A stretch of DNA of 64,000 nt, taken from Paenibacillus_F sp047238265. Its GTDB lineage: Bacteria; Bacillota; Bacilli; Paenibacillales; NBRC-103111. Made by a program: the position numbers and the translations under genes. The stretch lies in the NCBI RefSeq assembly GCF_047238265.1, contig NZ_JBDFMM010000001.1, forward strand, positions 3,038,001 to 3,102,000, read 5' to 3'. Under the pieces are notes generated by a model, which was not told the DNA's origin, searched no databases, and saw nothing but the letters and a program-made list of their open reading frames with translations. Of the stretch, positions 1-7,537 are shown one piece after another (the stretch's first letter is position 1; each line of letters starts with the position of its first letter).

Positions 1-1
1 A

Positions 2-667
2 AAAAAGACAGTGAATCTTAATAACGCGGTTGACAACGTTATTTTCAGCGTCGACGGGAAACGGCAGGGTGATCCGGGTTCTATTCTGAAAGGCGGATTC
101 TTTGCGGGAGCCGGAGAAGCAAATCCGGACATGCTGATCTTCGAAGAAGTGCTGGACACGTCGGACGTCCGCTCCATTCCCGATTCGTTCGATGCCGAAG
201 TAACGCTCGTCTTGGACGGAATCGATCACGAGTTTAAAGTTGCTGTTCCTTTCCGTAAGTCCACGGACCGGATCTTGGAAATGAATCCCGATGCGGCCGT
301 TACTAAGGACGAGCTTACATTTTCGGTATCCGCTCTGCAAGCGACGCCTTTGACGACTCGCATTTATTCTTCCGTGGCACTGGATAAAGTCACCGCTTTG
401 AATTTGAAAGAAGAAGACAGATTGCGCCGGATCGGAATAGCGGTATTCGACGACCAAGGCCGGCAGCTGCCCCGTTTGAACGGAGACGGCGTATATGTCG
501 GAAATCGGCTGAACTTCGACAGCCGGTACGCCTCAACACCGGGTAAGACCGGCTATTTGATTTTGAAGCCTTTTGTGATCAAGGACGATTTTACGGAAAA
601 GGTGCAAGAAGATCAGTACCTCAAAGGGCTTGAAATGAAAATCGACATGATCGCTGCCGCTGAATAA
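2..667 (+). CDS. C-terminal part of a DUF5643/DUF4179-type protein (5' truncated by window edge)
   Basis: The frame is open to the left edge, so only the last 221 residues are visible. The GTG at 11 has no ribosome binding site and is probably not the true start. The visible part is soluble, beta-rich and acidic, without membrane segments, and resembles the C-terminal extracytoplasmic domain (DUF5643) that follows DUF4179 in Bacillus/Paenibacillus anti-sigma-like membrane proteins. The N-terminal cytoplasmic and membrane parts would lie outside the window. It is followed after 15 bp by a VanZ gene, probably co-transcribed. The family call rests on overall pattern, not on a catalytic motif. 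Confidence 0.5.
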   Translation, partial: KKTVNLNNAVDNVIFSVDGKRQGDPGSILKGGFFAGAGEANPDMLIFEEVLDTSDVRSIPDSFDAEVTLVLDGIDHEFKVAVPFRKSTDRILEMNPDAAVTKDELTFSVSALQATPLTTRIYSSVALDKVTALNLKEEDRLRRIGIAVFDDQGRQLPRLNGDGVYVGNRLNFDSRYASTPGKTGYLILKPFVIKDDFTEKVQEDQYLKGLEMKIDMIAAAE

Positions 668-682
668 GGAGATTCGAACCTG

Positions 683-1234
683 ATGTCTATCCAATTTACG
701 ATTGAGTCCTACTTCATCCTGTTACCGTTATTTTTGATTTTCCTGGTCACTTTGTTCGGAACTTCAAAATTTAAAACCCGTAAGTTTACTGGTTTGCAGT
801 ACATTTTGCTGATTTCGTTTGGCATCTATATATCGGCAGTCATTCATTTGGTCTTTTTTCCGATTGACGTCAATATCGGGCCGTATGCCAATCTGACGCC
901 GTGGTATAAAACGATTAACTTTATTCCGCTTCTGACGCTTGATATAAAGACTTTTGTCCTGAACATCCTGATGCTCGTACCGCTAGGTATTTACCTGCCT
1001 CTCTTGAACCCAAAATACGGCATCGTTATGAAAGCGGCGAAACTGGCACTGGCTGTTAGCCTCACCTTTGAAGTATTGCAGTTGATCATTCGGATCACTC
1101 TGGGTAACGGAAGGAGCACGGATATAAATGACCTTCTGGCCAACACGCTGGGGGGAGCCTTCGGCTTTCTTATCTACAAGATGCTGATGCGGTCGCCCGC
1201 TATCCGGCGTCTGGCGGACAGGTTCAAGTTGTAG
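683..1234 (+). CDS. VanZ family membrane protein
   Basis: This 183-residue protein has about five hydrophobic segments. It carries the VanZ-like signatures NILMLVPLGIYLPLL (about residues 94-108), SLTFEVLQL (about 126-134) and the polar D-I-N-D motif before NTLGG (about 147-157). VanZ proteins are membrane proteins first known for low-level teicoplanin resistance; most chromosomal copies have no known role. The ATG start has an AAGGAG site about 10 nt upstream. It lies 15 bp after the preceding gene and probably shares its transcript. A second VanZ protein lies at 52.9-53.5 kb. Confidence 0.85.
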   Translation: MSIQFTIESYFILLPLFLIFLVTLFGTSKFKTRKFTGLQYILLISFGIYISAVIHLVFFPIDVNIGPYANLTPWYKTINFIPLLTLDIKTFVLNILMLVPLGIYLPLLNPKYGIVMKAAKLALAVSLTFEVLQLIIRITLGNGRSTDINDLLANTLGGAFGFLIYKMLMRSPAIRRLADRFKL

Positions 1235-1353
1235 CATCCGTCCCCGCGGATTTACCGGCTGCCCGGTTACTTTCTCCCCATAAGATTGCATAATGACCCT
1301 AATTATAGTATATCTATTGGTGACCTGTACTCACCGGAAGGAGAGTGTAATTT

Positions 1354-1710
1354 GTGAGCGAAACCTGTGTTCCGTCCGGCGTGGCACTGAAAGACACCGG
1401 GTTCGGATATACGCTGTCTATCATAGGCGGCAAATACAAAATGATCATTATGTATTGGCTGGCCGAGAATAAAGTGATGCGGCACAATGAGCTGAAACGA
1501 AGCATCGGAAGCATTCCCTATAAAACACTGAGCATCATGTTAAAAGAAATGGAAGCGGACGGACTTATCCTTCGCGAAGAATTTCCCCAAGTCCCTCCAA
1601 AAGTCGAATATTCCTTAACGGAACGCGGCCTGTCTCTTCTTCCTTTATTAAACCTGATGTGCGAGTGGGGAGAAAACAACTTGCCGGCTCCGCAGACCGG
1701 ACAGCGGTAA
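1354..1710 (+). CDS. HxlR family winged-helix transcriptional regulator
   Basis: This 118-residue protein is typical of HxlR/MarR-like regulators. It has the pattern GGKYKMIIMYWLAE (about 26-39), HNELKRSIGSIPYKTLSIMLKEME (helix-turn-helix, about 46-69), a wing near YSLTERG and an early Cys at position 5, a location used for thiol sensing in some family members such as YodB. The GTG start follows a GGAGAG site. It is convergent with an NAD(P)H-dependent oxidoreductase, and HxlR proteins often control such quinone/azo reductases. The inverted repeat at 2411-2447 in the oxidoreductase promoter is the candidate operator (inference). Confidence 0.85.
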   Translation: MSETCVPSGVALKDTGFGYTLSIIGGKYKMIIMYWLAENKVMRHNELKRSIGSIPYKTLSIMLKEMEADGLILREEFPQVPPKVEYSLTERGLSLLPLLNLMCEWGENNLPAPQTGQR

Positions 1711-1732
1711 GGCCGGCTGCTTTAATGAAATC

Positions 1733-1770
1733 AAAAGAAGTATCTCCACGTCAGGAGATACTTCTTTTTT
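1733..1770. terminator. Bidirectional intrinsic terminator between convergent genes
   Basis: A 15-bp stem (AGAAGTATCTCC and complement) with a short loop has U-runs on both strands. It lies between the HxlR gene and the oxidoreductase and can end both transcripts. Confidence 0.85.
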
Positions 1771-1793
1771 ACACTCGAAAGTAAAGCCGCCTG

Positions 1794-2354
1794 TTACAAA
1801 TGATCAATAAACTTTACATAATCTTGGGCGCTTTTTTCCAGGACGCTTCCTAAAGGCTCGTTTTCATGGCCGGGTTCATTCTCACCGGGCTCGTTCTCCG
1901 TACCGTAGTGGGCGAAGAAGGAACGATAATCCGCCCGGCAGTACAAGAAGGTCGTTTCGAAAGGGGCTAACAACTGCTCCAGCGTATAACGGTACCGTCC
2001 CTCTTCCCTGTAATCTTCTCTTTTAATTCCCGCGGATACGGCTAGAGCGGCTTTGCGGTTCTTTAATTTATCGCCGCCCGAACCATAGGCCCAGCCGTAT
2101 GTCAAAACGTCGTCCAGCCATTTTTTTAGAAGAGGCGGGCAATTGAACCAATAAACCGGGAACTGCAAAATAAAGCTGCCGTGCGCCTCAATTAACTGCT
2201 GTTCCTTCTTCACATCGATGTTTCCGTCCGGATAAGCCTTATGCAAGTCGTGCACCGTATATTTTTCCGGAAATTTGCTCAGCTCTTCTACCCACCGCTT
2301 GTTGATGACAGATGTCTCCAGGCTGGGATGTGTAACGATAACAAGTGTTTTCAG
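1794..2354 (-). CDS. Flavodoxin-fold NAD(P)H-dependent oxidoreductase (MdaB/KefF type), probable CTG start
   Basis: The first residues read LKTLVIVTHPSLETS, the FMN-binding start of this family; QFPVYWFNCPPLLKKWLDDV (about 76-95) is the characteristic central block. Such enzymes reduce quinones or azo compounds with NAD(P)H. No in-frame ATG, GTG or TTG lies between the AGGAGG site (2363-2368) and this conserved block. A CTG 8 nt after AGGAGG is the only well-placed start, giving 186 aa. An internal GTG at 2255 would delete the flavin-binding strand. Near the C-terminus the ENEPG motif is repeated, an unusual low-complexity insert. The gene is convergent with its likely HxlR regulator. Confidence 0.85.
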   Translation of the reverse strand: MKTLVIVTHPSLETSVINKRWVEELSKFPEKYTVHDLHKAYPDGNIDVKKEQQLIEAHGSFILQFPVYWFNCPPLLKKWLDDVLTYGWAYGSGGDKLKNRKAALAVSAGIKREDYREEGRYRYTLEQLLAPFETTFLYCRADYRSFFAHYGTENEPGENEPGHENEPLGSVLEKSAQDYVKFIDHL

Positions 2355-2388
2355 GGCCTTGTCCTCCTACAGATGTATTTACCTCTTG

Positions 2389-2417
2389 AGTATAAAGGGC
2401 CTGATGCAAATAGGTAA
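2389..2417 (-). promoter_or_regulatory. Predicted promoter of the CTG-start oxidoreductase
   Basis: On the minus strand a TTACCT -35 (2412-2417) is followed by a 17-bp spacer and TATACT -10 (2389-2394). The expected start of transcription is near 2382, about 28 nt before the CTG codon. The -35 lies inside one arm of the inverted repeat at 2411-2447, as expected for a repressed promoter. Confidence 0.55.
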
Positions 2418-2447
2418 GTATGCACTTTTAGTACAGGTACTTACCTA
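2411..2447. promoter_or_regulatory. Inverted repeat, candidate HxlR operator
   Basis: TAGGTAAGTA (2411-2420) and TACTTACCTA (2438-2447) form a perfect 10-bp inverted repeat separated by 17 bp. A further half site AAGGTAAGTG follows at 2448-2457. It overlaps the -35 of the oxidoreductase promoter. Binding by the adjacent HxlR protein is inferred. Confidence 0.55.
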
Positions 2448-2494
2448 AAGGTAAGTGTGAGAGACCCGATTCGTCCGCTTTTCTTGTCGAACCT

Positions 2495-2533
2495 AAAAAA
2501 CTCTTACCGTCTTAATGAAGACCGGTAAGAGTT
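2495..2533 (-). terminator. Intrinsic terminator of the SDR gene
   Basis: An 11-bp stem AACTCTTACCG/CGGTAAGAGTT is followed on the minus strand by six U residues, 65 bp after the SDR stop codon. Confidence 0.8.
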
Positions 2534-2597
2534 CTATTTAGAGGAGTGTCGTTTCTTTACAGGCAACGGCGTCTCCTTCTCACGAATTCTGAAAATA

Positions 2598-3500
2598 TTA
2601 CGGCGTAGGCGTTCCGCCGTTGGCGTTAAGAGTCTCCCCGCTGATATAGCTGGATTCCTGACTGGCCAGGAAGACAAAGGCCGGAGCCATTTCCGCAGGC
2701 TGTCCGGGACGGCCGAGGGGCGTATTCGCTCCGAATTCCGCCAGTTTCTCGGTCGGCTGCCCTCCCGCCACCTGCAAGGGAGTCCATACAGGGCCCGGTG
2801 CCACCACATTTACCCGGATGCCTTTGCCCGCTACCTGCTGAGCGAGAGCTTTGCTGAAGGTATTGATCGCGGATTTCGTAGTCGCGTAATCCAGAAGGAT
2901 CGGTGACGGTTTATAGGCTTGAATGGAAGAAGTATTGATAATGGAACTGCCCGGCTTCATGTGTTTGATCGCAGCCTTGCAGAGCCAGAACAAAGAGTAG
3001 ACGTTCGTCTTGAAAGTGGCGTCAAATTGTTCGGTCGTCAGATCCGCAATGTCCTCCACGAACTGCTGCTTGCCTGCCACGTTGGCAAGAATATCGATTC
3101 CGCCCAGTTTTTCCACCGCAGTAGCAATCAGCTGCCCGCAGTACTGCTCGTCCTTCAGGTCGCCTGGAAAAGCGACGGCTTTCCGGCCCGCTTCTTCGAT
3201 CAGCTCCACGACTTCCTGCGCATCCGCCTCTTCCTCCGGCAAGTAAGACAGAACTACATCGGCGCCCTCACGGGCAAAAGCAATCGCCGCCGCACGGCCG
3301 ATTCCGCTGTCCGCTCCCGTGACTACCGCTTTGCGTCCGGTTAATCGCCCGGTGCCGCGATAGCTGGTCTCCCCCGCGTCGGGTACGGGATTCATTTTGT
3401 TCTGAAGTCCCGGTTCCGGCTGCTTTTGCTTCCATTCGGGTGCCGCCTTCGGATATTGGGTCGTTGGATCCTGCACGGTATTCTGGTTTTGATCCGGCAT
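2598..3500 (-). CDS. Short-chain dehydrogenase/reductase, YdaD/YghA-like (general stress protein 39 type)
   Basis: This 300-residue SDR has the cofactor motif TGADSGIG (about 61-68), the NVAG motif, the catalytic Ser in IINTSSIQ and the Y-x-x-x-K pair in DYATTKSAI. A proline/glutamine-rich N-terminal extension of about 50 residues (PDQNQNTVQDPT...) and a C-terminal LNANGGTPTP match the long SDRs found among Bacillus general stress proteins. The start was set at the ATG with a GAGGAGG site, not at the longer frame further upstream. It is an NAD(P)-dependent oxidoreductase of unknown substrate. It stands alone with its own terminator. Confidence 0.88.
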   Translation of the reverse strand: MPDQNQNTVQDPTTQYPKAAPEWKQKQPEPGLQNKMNPVPDAGETSYRGTGRLTGRKAVVTGADSGIGRAAAIAFAREGADVVLSYLPEEEADAQEVVELIEEAGRKAVAFPGDLKDEQYCGQLIATAVEKLGGIDILANVAGKQQFVEDIADLTTEQFDATFKTNVYSLFWLCKAAIKHMKPGSSIINTSSIQAYKPSPILLDYATTKSAINTFSKALAQQVAGKGIRVNVVAPGPVWTPLQVAGGQPTEKLAEFGANTPLGRPGQPAEMAPAFVFLASQESSYISGETLNANGGTPTP

Positions 3501-3735
3501 AGTGTAGTCCTCCTCTTGGTCGTATCTGTATCGTTCGACAGTTGACGGAAAAGTGATTAACACTTCTCTTTGTAACCAAGATGGAGGACATTTAAACGAT
3601 AGGTACGGCGGTCTTTAATCATCGCGCCTGTGACAGCAGTCTCTCTTCAGCCCATCTCTCAAGGTCTGCGGGATTTCGGCAGCACGCCGTGCCGGTTGTC
3701 ACATGACGGTGGTCAAGCCGTCCGATCCGAGCTGC

Positions 3736-4215
3736 CTAGGACTGAACCATGAATTCGATAACCGGATAGGAGATCACATGGCGGTCCCGGTAGGTAAGGA
3801 GGACGAGATCTTCTTTCGCACTCATAATGCCACGGTGTAAAATGGCGGTTTTGAACCCGCGTTCAATCGCTCCATTGTAGGTAAATAAGACACAGTTGCC
3901 GGCGTCATAGCCCGCTACCACGACCAGACCGATCTGACGATCAAGTAAAATTTGTTCCAGATCCGTTTGCCAGAAAGCGTTGGAGAACGTCTTCTTCACA
4001 ATGAGATCATCTTGCTCCACTGCATTTTCGGGAATAAACTGGAGCTGTTCGGGAACCTCGGTCTCAGCCCCTTCCACATCCTGGATATGAATGACTTGGT
4101 GACCGCCTGACCTCAAAATATGAGCCGTATGATTAATATACTCGCTTGCTGCTGCGACCGGTTGATCCCGCAGAAATTCAATTTGCATATCAACGATTAA
4201 AAGGGCAATTTTCAT
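3736..4215 (-). CDS. Isochorismatase-fold cysteine hydrolase
   Basis: This 159-residue protein opens with KIALLIVDMQIEF, carrying the catalytic Asp. It has the Lys in VKKTFSNAF (about 73-74) and the catalytic Cys in DAGNCVLFTYNGAIERG (about 109). This completes the Asp-Lys-Cys triad of the isochorismatase/nicotinamidase superfamily. The substrate cannot be told; such single-domain enzymes hydrolyse amides such as nicotinamide, ureidoacrylate or N-carbamoyl compounds. The ATG at 4215 has an AGAGGTAG site; the ATG 18 nt further upstream has none. It is monocistronic. Confidence 0.85.
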   Translation of the reverse strand: MKIALLIVDMQIEFLRDQPVAAASEYINHTAHILRSGGHQVIHIQDVEGAETEVPEQLQFIPENAVEQDDLIVKKTFSNAFWQTDLEQILLDRQIGLVVVAGYDAGNCVLFTYNGAIERGFKTAILHRGIMSAKEDLVLLTYRDRHVISYPVIEFMVQS

Positions 4216-4452
4216 GGATTCACTACCTCTCATTTACTGGCGCTTTTTTTCTACACTATAGCAAAGCGGGAATAAAGTTGTATACGGATTTATCGGGTAT
4301 ATCTGATCTTTATCGGAAATGCGGAAAAGACAGCAGGTCTTATGACCGGCTGCCTCGGTGAATTACAGGCTTTTTATACGGATAGCCGCATCGAACAAAC
4401 CGGCTTTCATTCATCTGCCCGATGGGTCCCGAAGATTAATCTTTAGATACTC

Positions 4453-5442
4453 TTAATTCATTTCATTATATCTTTCGATTGCCTTGCTTAACAGATAATT
4501 GAAATTCTCGGGTGTACCTTCCGTAGTCCTCAGGAACTGGCCGTTCAGGTCGGAATTAGAAACAGGTTGCTTCTTATTGATACGTTCGATAATTTTCGAA
4601 GCGGCCGCTTTTGCCTCGGTAGCGGCATGGATATAGTTCTCGATGCTGAAGCTGTTAACCCCTTCTGTTTGAATTCGTTGCTTGTCTTTTGCGATTGTCG
4701 TGAGCGCATTCAAATCTTCCGTCATAATGTCGTATTTGGCTTTAAACTTCGTCATATCAAGCTGCAGCACATTGCCGGCGGTGATGCCCTGCTCATCCAA
4801 TTCAATGGCCGCAGCCTCGGCATCTATCATGAACTTCAGGGCATTATACCTGATCTGCTGGTCTGTATCCTTAAGTTTCTGCAGTTCGGCCTGACGCTGC
4901 TCGTTACCCAATTTTTGCAAAGCGGTGAAGTATTGTTTGGCGGCAGTCTCGTAAGCGCTATTGGCACTTACTAGCTTGGTATGCAGTTGTTTACCTTTTG
5001 CGAAATCATCATCCACGTAGCCTCTGCTATCATAGTAGGCTTTCATATCATCCAGGACGGACAACAGATCTTTGATGACCGGTGTCAGTTGGGTCACGAC
5101 AGGATCCGCGTTCGCAAAAGCAGGTTGGCTTGCGGTATAGCCGTTCGCTTTATCAATAACTTCCCGTTCCGTTTGAGCAACGCCGAGCATGATGAAACTG
5201 AGATTCTTCTCGATTACGGGCTGTTGATCAGCTCCGAACTTCTTGAAATAATGAACCAGAACTTCATTGACTCGGCCCGTCATCAAGTTATTGAGCCCCA
5301 CATACGCATTGTATTTCTCGATTTTTTTGCTCTCTTCGGTCGTAACGCCAGCCGCTTGATTTACGGTGGATGAAATGGCAGAACAAGCGGACAACATTAC
5401 ACTTAACACGATACAGGCAATAAAAAATGATAGTTTTCTCAC
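4453..5442 (-). CDS. DUF3829 (YiiG-like) family lipoprotein
   Basis: This 329-residue protein begins with a lipoprotein signal peptide: a positively charged MRKL, a hydrophobic stretch and a lipobox LSAC with Cys at about residue 20. The rest is largely helical and charged with regular Lys/Glu spacing, matching DUF3829 lipoproteins of unknown function. The GTG start follows GGAGG with 9 nt spacing. It should be anchored to the outer face of the membrane. No neighbour suggests a role. Confidence 0.75.
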   Translation of the reverse strand: MRKLSFFIACIVLSVMLSACSAISSTVNQAAGVTTEESKKIEKYNAYVGLNNLMTGRVNEVLVHYFKKFGADQQPVIEKNLSFIMLGVAQTEREVIDKANGYTASQPAFANADPVVTQLTPVIKDLLSVLDDMKAYYDSRGYVDDDFAKGKQLHTKLVSANSAYETAAKQYFTALQKLGNEQRQAELQKLKDTDQQIRYNALKFMIDAEAAAIELDEQGITAGNVLQLDMTKFKAKYDIMTEDLNALTTIAKDKQRIQTEGVNSFSIENYIHAATEAKAAASKIIERINKKQPVSNSDLNGQFLRTTEGTPENFNYLLSKAIERYNEMN

Positions 5443-5485
5443 AAAGTGATTCCTCCAACTAAGTAATTAGTAATTTGTCGTGCTG

Positions 5486-5683
5486 TTATGTAGAATGATG
5501 CCTCGAAATAAATGGTATATTATGGTATAAAACTCCTCCTACCCCGCTACAATGTGATTTTAAAACATATCTATTGAATTTTAGAATGATTTGGCGAATA
5601 GGTCTTGAGTCTTGAGTAGCAAAATTTTGTATAATGTCAAAAACTTCTTTCAATGGGACAATGTTCTTGACGTCCAACTTCAT
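5486..5683 (-). CDS. Small hypothetical ORF
   Basis: A 65-residue frame starts at an ATG preceded by GGGAG. It sits in the roughly 360-bp gap between the SRPBCC gene and the DUF3829 lipoprotein. I do not recognise the sequence (MKLDVKNIVPLKEVFDIIQ at the start). It could be a gene remnant; base composition is lower in GC than its neighbours. Low confidence that it is expressed. Confidence 0.25.
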   Translation of the reverse strand: MKLDVKNIVPLKEVFDIIQNFATQDSRPIRQIILKFNRYVLKSHCSGVGGVLYHNIPFISRHHST

Positions 5684-5737
5684 GGAACTAACGTCTCCCG
5701 ATTGCTTAAGCAGTGTGTTTAGACGGTGAACGACAAA

Positions 5738-5763
5738 GAAGATCACTCGGGGGAGTGATCTTC
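5738..5763 (-). terminator. Hairpin terminator of the ArsR/SRPBCC operon
   Basis: An 11-bp stem GAAGATCACTC/GAGTGATCTTC with a 4-nt loop lies about 40 bp after the SRPBCC stop codon. The following U-rich stretch is short, so termination may be incomplete. Confidence 0.6.
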
Positions 5764-5800
5764 CGCTTATTTGTAGGATGTAAAACGCCGAACCCATGTT

Positions 5801-6310
5801 CTACTGAATTCTTTCCAAGTGCTCGACCAGGCGGTCCCATGTTTCGGTGATGCCCTGCAGCATTCCCATATCCATAACCTGCTTCAAGCTTTCGGCCGTT
5901 GCATATTCCGCTGTATTGATGACTTTGGTGCCGCCTTCGACTTCAACAAAATTCAACGTGCAAACGGTAGCCGGCATATTCTCCGCAACATTGCCTTCCG
6001 CGTCGGAGAAATAGTCGGTATACACGATCTTCTCGGGTGCCTGAATTTCGCTGTATACCGCTTTGCCCCACGATTCCATGCCGTAGAAATCGCCCTGATT
6101 CTTGTCTTCGCATTTCATACAGTAATGCCAAACGCCACCGACACGGAAATCAAGGTTGATTACCGGGATCGTCCAGCCTCTCGGCCCCCACCAGTGTTTC
6201 AAATGTTCGGCTTGCGTGAACGCCTGGAATACCAGCTCGCGTGGAGCGTTGAATACACGCTCAAGTGTCAGGGTCTTGTCTTCTACCTTGGAAGTGATTG
6301 GGGTTGTCAT
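5801..6310 (-). CDS. SRPBCC (AHSA1-like) family protein
   Basis: This 169-residue protein has the classic AHSA1/START-like pattern: LERVFNAPRELVFQAFTQ near residues 15-32, HLKHWWGPRGW near 35-45, and the C-terminal TETWDRLVEHLER helix. These helix-grip proteins bind hydrophobic ligands; no catalytic function can be read. The ATG has a GAGGAGG site. It follows the ArsR gene after a 44-bp gap, the common ArsR-SRPBCC operon arrangement, so the ArsR protein probably controls both. Confidence 0.88.
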   Translation of the reverse strand: MTTPITSKVEDKTLTLERVFNAPRELVFQAFTQAEHLKHWWGPRGWTIPVINLDFRVGGVWHYCMKCEDKNQGDFYGMESWGKAVYSEIQAPEKIVYTDYFSDAEGNVAENMPATVCTLNFVEVEGGTKVINTAEYATAESLKQVMDMGMLQGITETWDRLVEHLERIQ

Positions 6311-6354
6311 CCTATATTCCTCCTCTAATTGGTCTTTCTCTTCATCTTCTGCTC

Positions 6355-6693
6355 TCAATCGTGCCGGTCTTCTCCGTTTGCCGGGTTCTGCAGCTTCTGT
6401 AAATAGTCGTCCAAACGGTCGAATCGTTCCTCCCAGAGGACGCGGTAGCTCTCCAGCCATTCGTCCAGTTCCTGAAACGGTTCCGGCTGAAGGCTGTAGA
6501 TCCGCCGATTCGCATCTGCCTGCGCCTTGACAAGGCCCGCTTCGCTCAAAACGCGCAAATGCTTCGAAGCCTGAGGCTGGCGCAGCAGGAGGCGCTCTGC
6601 AATATCCCCTACCGTAAGCGGACGCTCCCGCAGCAGTTCCAATATCAGCAGCCGGTTCGGTTCAGCAAGAGCACTCATGACGCGAGCGTCCAT
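6355..6693 (-). CDS. ArsR family transcriptional regulator (SRPBCC-associated)
   Basis: The winged-helix core reads MSALAEPNRLLILELLRERP, then VGDIAERLLLRQPQASKHLRVLSEAGLV (recognition helix) and a C-terminal helix ending in LDDYLQKLQ. It lacks the metal-binding ELCVCDL motif, so it is of the metal-independent subclass often paired with SRPBCC proteins. Several in-frame ATGs exist. The one at 6693 has AAGGA at good spacing; the one 9 nt upstream is too close to its GAAGG. A nested palindrome at 6770-6805 upstream is the likely operator. Confidence 0.82.
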   Translation of the reverse strand: MDARVMSALAEPNRLLILELLRERPLTVGDIAERLLLRQPQASKHLRVLSEAGLVKAQADANRRIYSLQPEPFQELDEWLESYRVLWEERFDRLDDYLQKLQNPANGEDRHD

Positions 6694-6769
6694 CGTCCTC
6701 ATCCTTCTGTGTCGGTCTTGTATGTATGTGTCCGGGGCGGTATTCATGTTGTTTTTCTTGCTGAATTGA

Positions 6770-6805
6770 ATATACCATATAAGGAATATTCCTGTAAAGG
6801 TATAT
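6770..6805. promoter_or_regulatory. Nested palindrome, candidate ArsR operator
   Basis: The palindrome AGGAATATTCCT (6782-6793) is flanked at exactly 5 bp on both sides by ATATACC (6770-6776) and GGTATAT (6799-6805). All share one centre at 6787.5. It lies about 80-110 bp upstream of the ArsR start, where autoregulatory sites are expected. Recognition by this ArsR protein is inferred. Confidence 0.6.
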
Positions 6806-7035
6806 ATAAAATTCATTTCAATGTCTACGGAGTCTGCACACGTTGCTGTCCGATTAACCGTCGTATCCTTCTTTACGATTCGTAAAGAAGCGGCAGTCTT
6901 TTTTCATGCAAGCCCGGATTATTATTTCAAAAATCGGTTTGTATACTGACGTTTCGTTTGAATTAGTGTCCTGTATCTAACGAATCGTCTTGAATTCCTC
7001 TTCACGTGCTATAATTTATTGCGAGGAGGTTAGCT

Positions 7036-7488
7036 ATGGATCCTATCGACTTACAAATTACCCGGCTGCTTGAAGAGAACGGAAGACTTTCTCACGAAGA
7101 GATAAGCAAATTGCTCCACATCTCACGTCCGGCGGTTCATCAGCGGGTCGCGAAGCTTGAAAAAAACGGAATTATTCGAGGTTATCGGGGCATCGTGAAT
7201 TGGAGCAAGCTGGAACAAAAAATCAAAGCTTATATCTACGTAAAGATGAAATGCCTGAATTTTAAAGAAATCTCGGGCCGAATCGTCGAACTCCAGGTTC
7301 CAAATGTCACCATCCTGGAATGTCAGCGGCTCGCGGGAGAATGGTGCATGATGCTTAAAGTAAGGGTATCCGACCCCGGGCAAATTACGGATCTAATCGA
7401 TGAAATGGTCAAGATTCACGAAGTTCTGGAAACGTCCACGACGTTTGTTTTGTCTACCGTTTATGAAAACGGCCAGAGAGAAAATTGA
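7036..7488 (+). CDS. Lrp/AsnC family transcriptional regulator
   Basis: A 150-residue protein with an N-terminal HTH (DLQITRLLEENGRLSHEEIS, then HISRPAVHQRVAKLEKNGII, about 4-48) and a C-terminal ligand-binding RAM/AsnC domain (KAYIYVKM..., with GEWCMMLKVRV near 102-112). Such proteins form oligomers and respond to amino acids. The start has a GAGGAGG site. An EamA exporter follows after 49 bp, and an Lrp-type regulator of an amino-acid-like exporter is a common pairing, so this is probably its local regulator. Confidence 0.88.
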   Translation: MDPIDLQITRLLEENGRLSHEEISKLLHISRPAVHQRVAKLEKNGIIRGYRGIVNWSKLEQKIKAYIYVKMKCLNFKEISGRIVELQVPNVTILECQRLAGEWCMMLKVRVSDPGQITDLIDEMVKIHEVLETSTTFVLSTVYENGQREN

Positions 7489-7537
7489 GTCTGGACTGTC
7501 CGTTATTTTCAGGATAGAACCGGAAAGGAGAAAGAAT

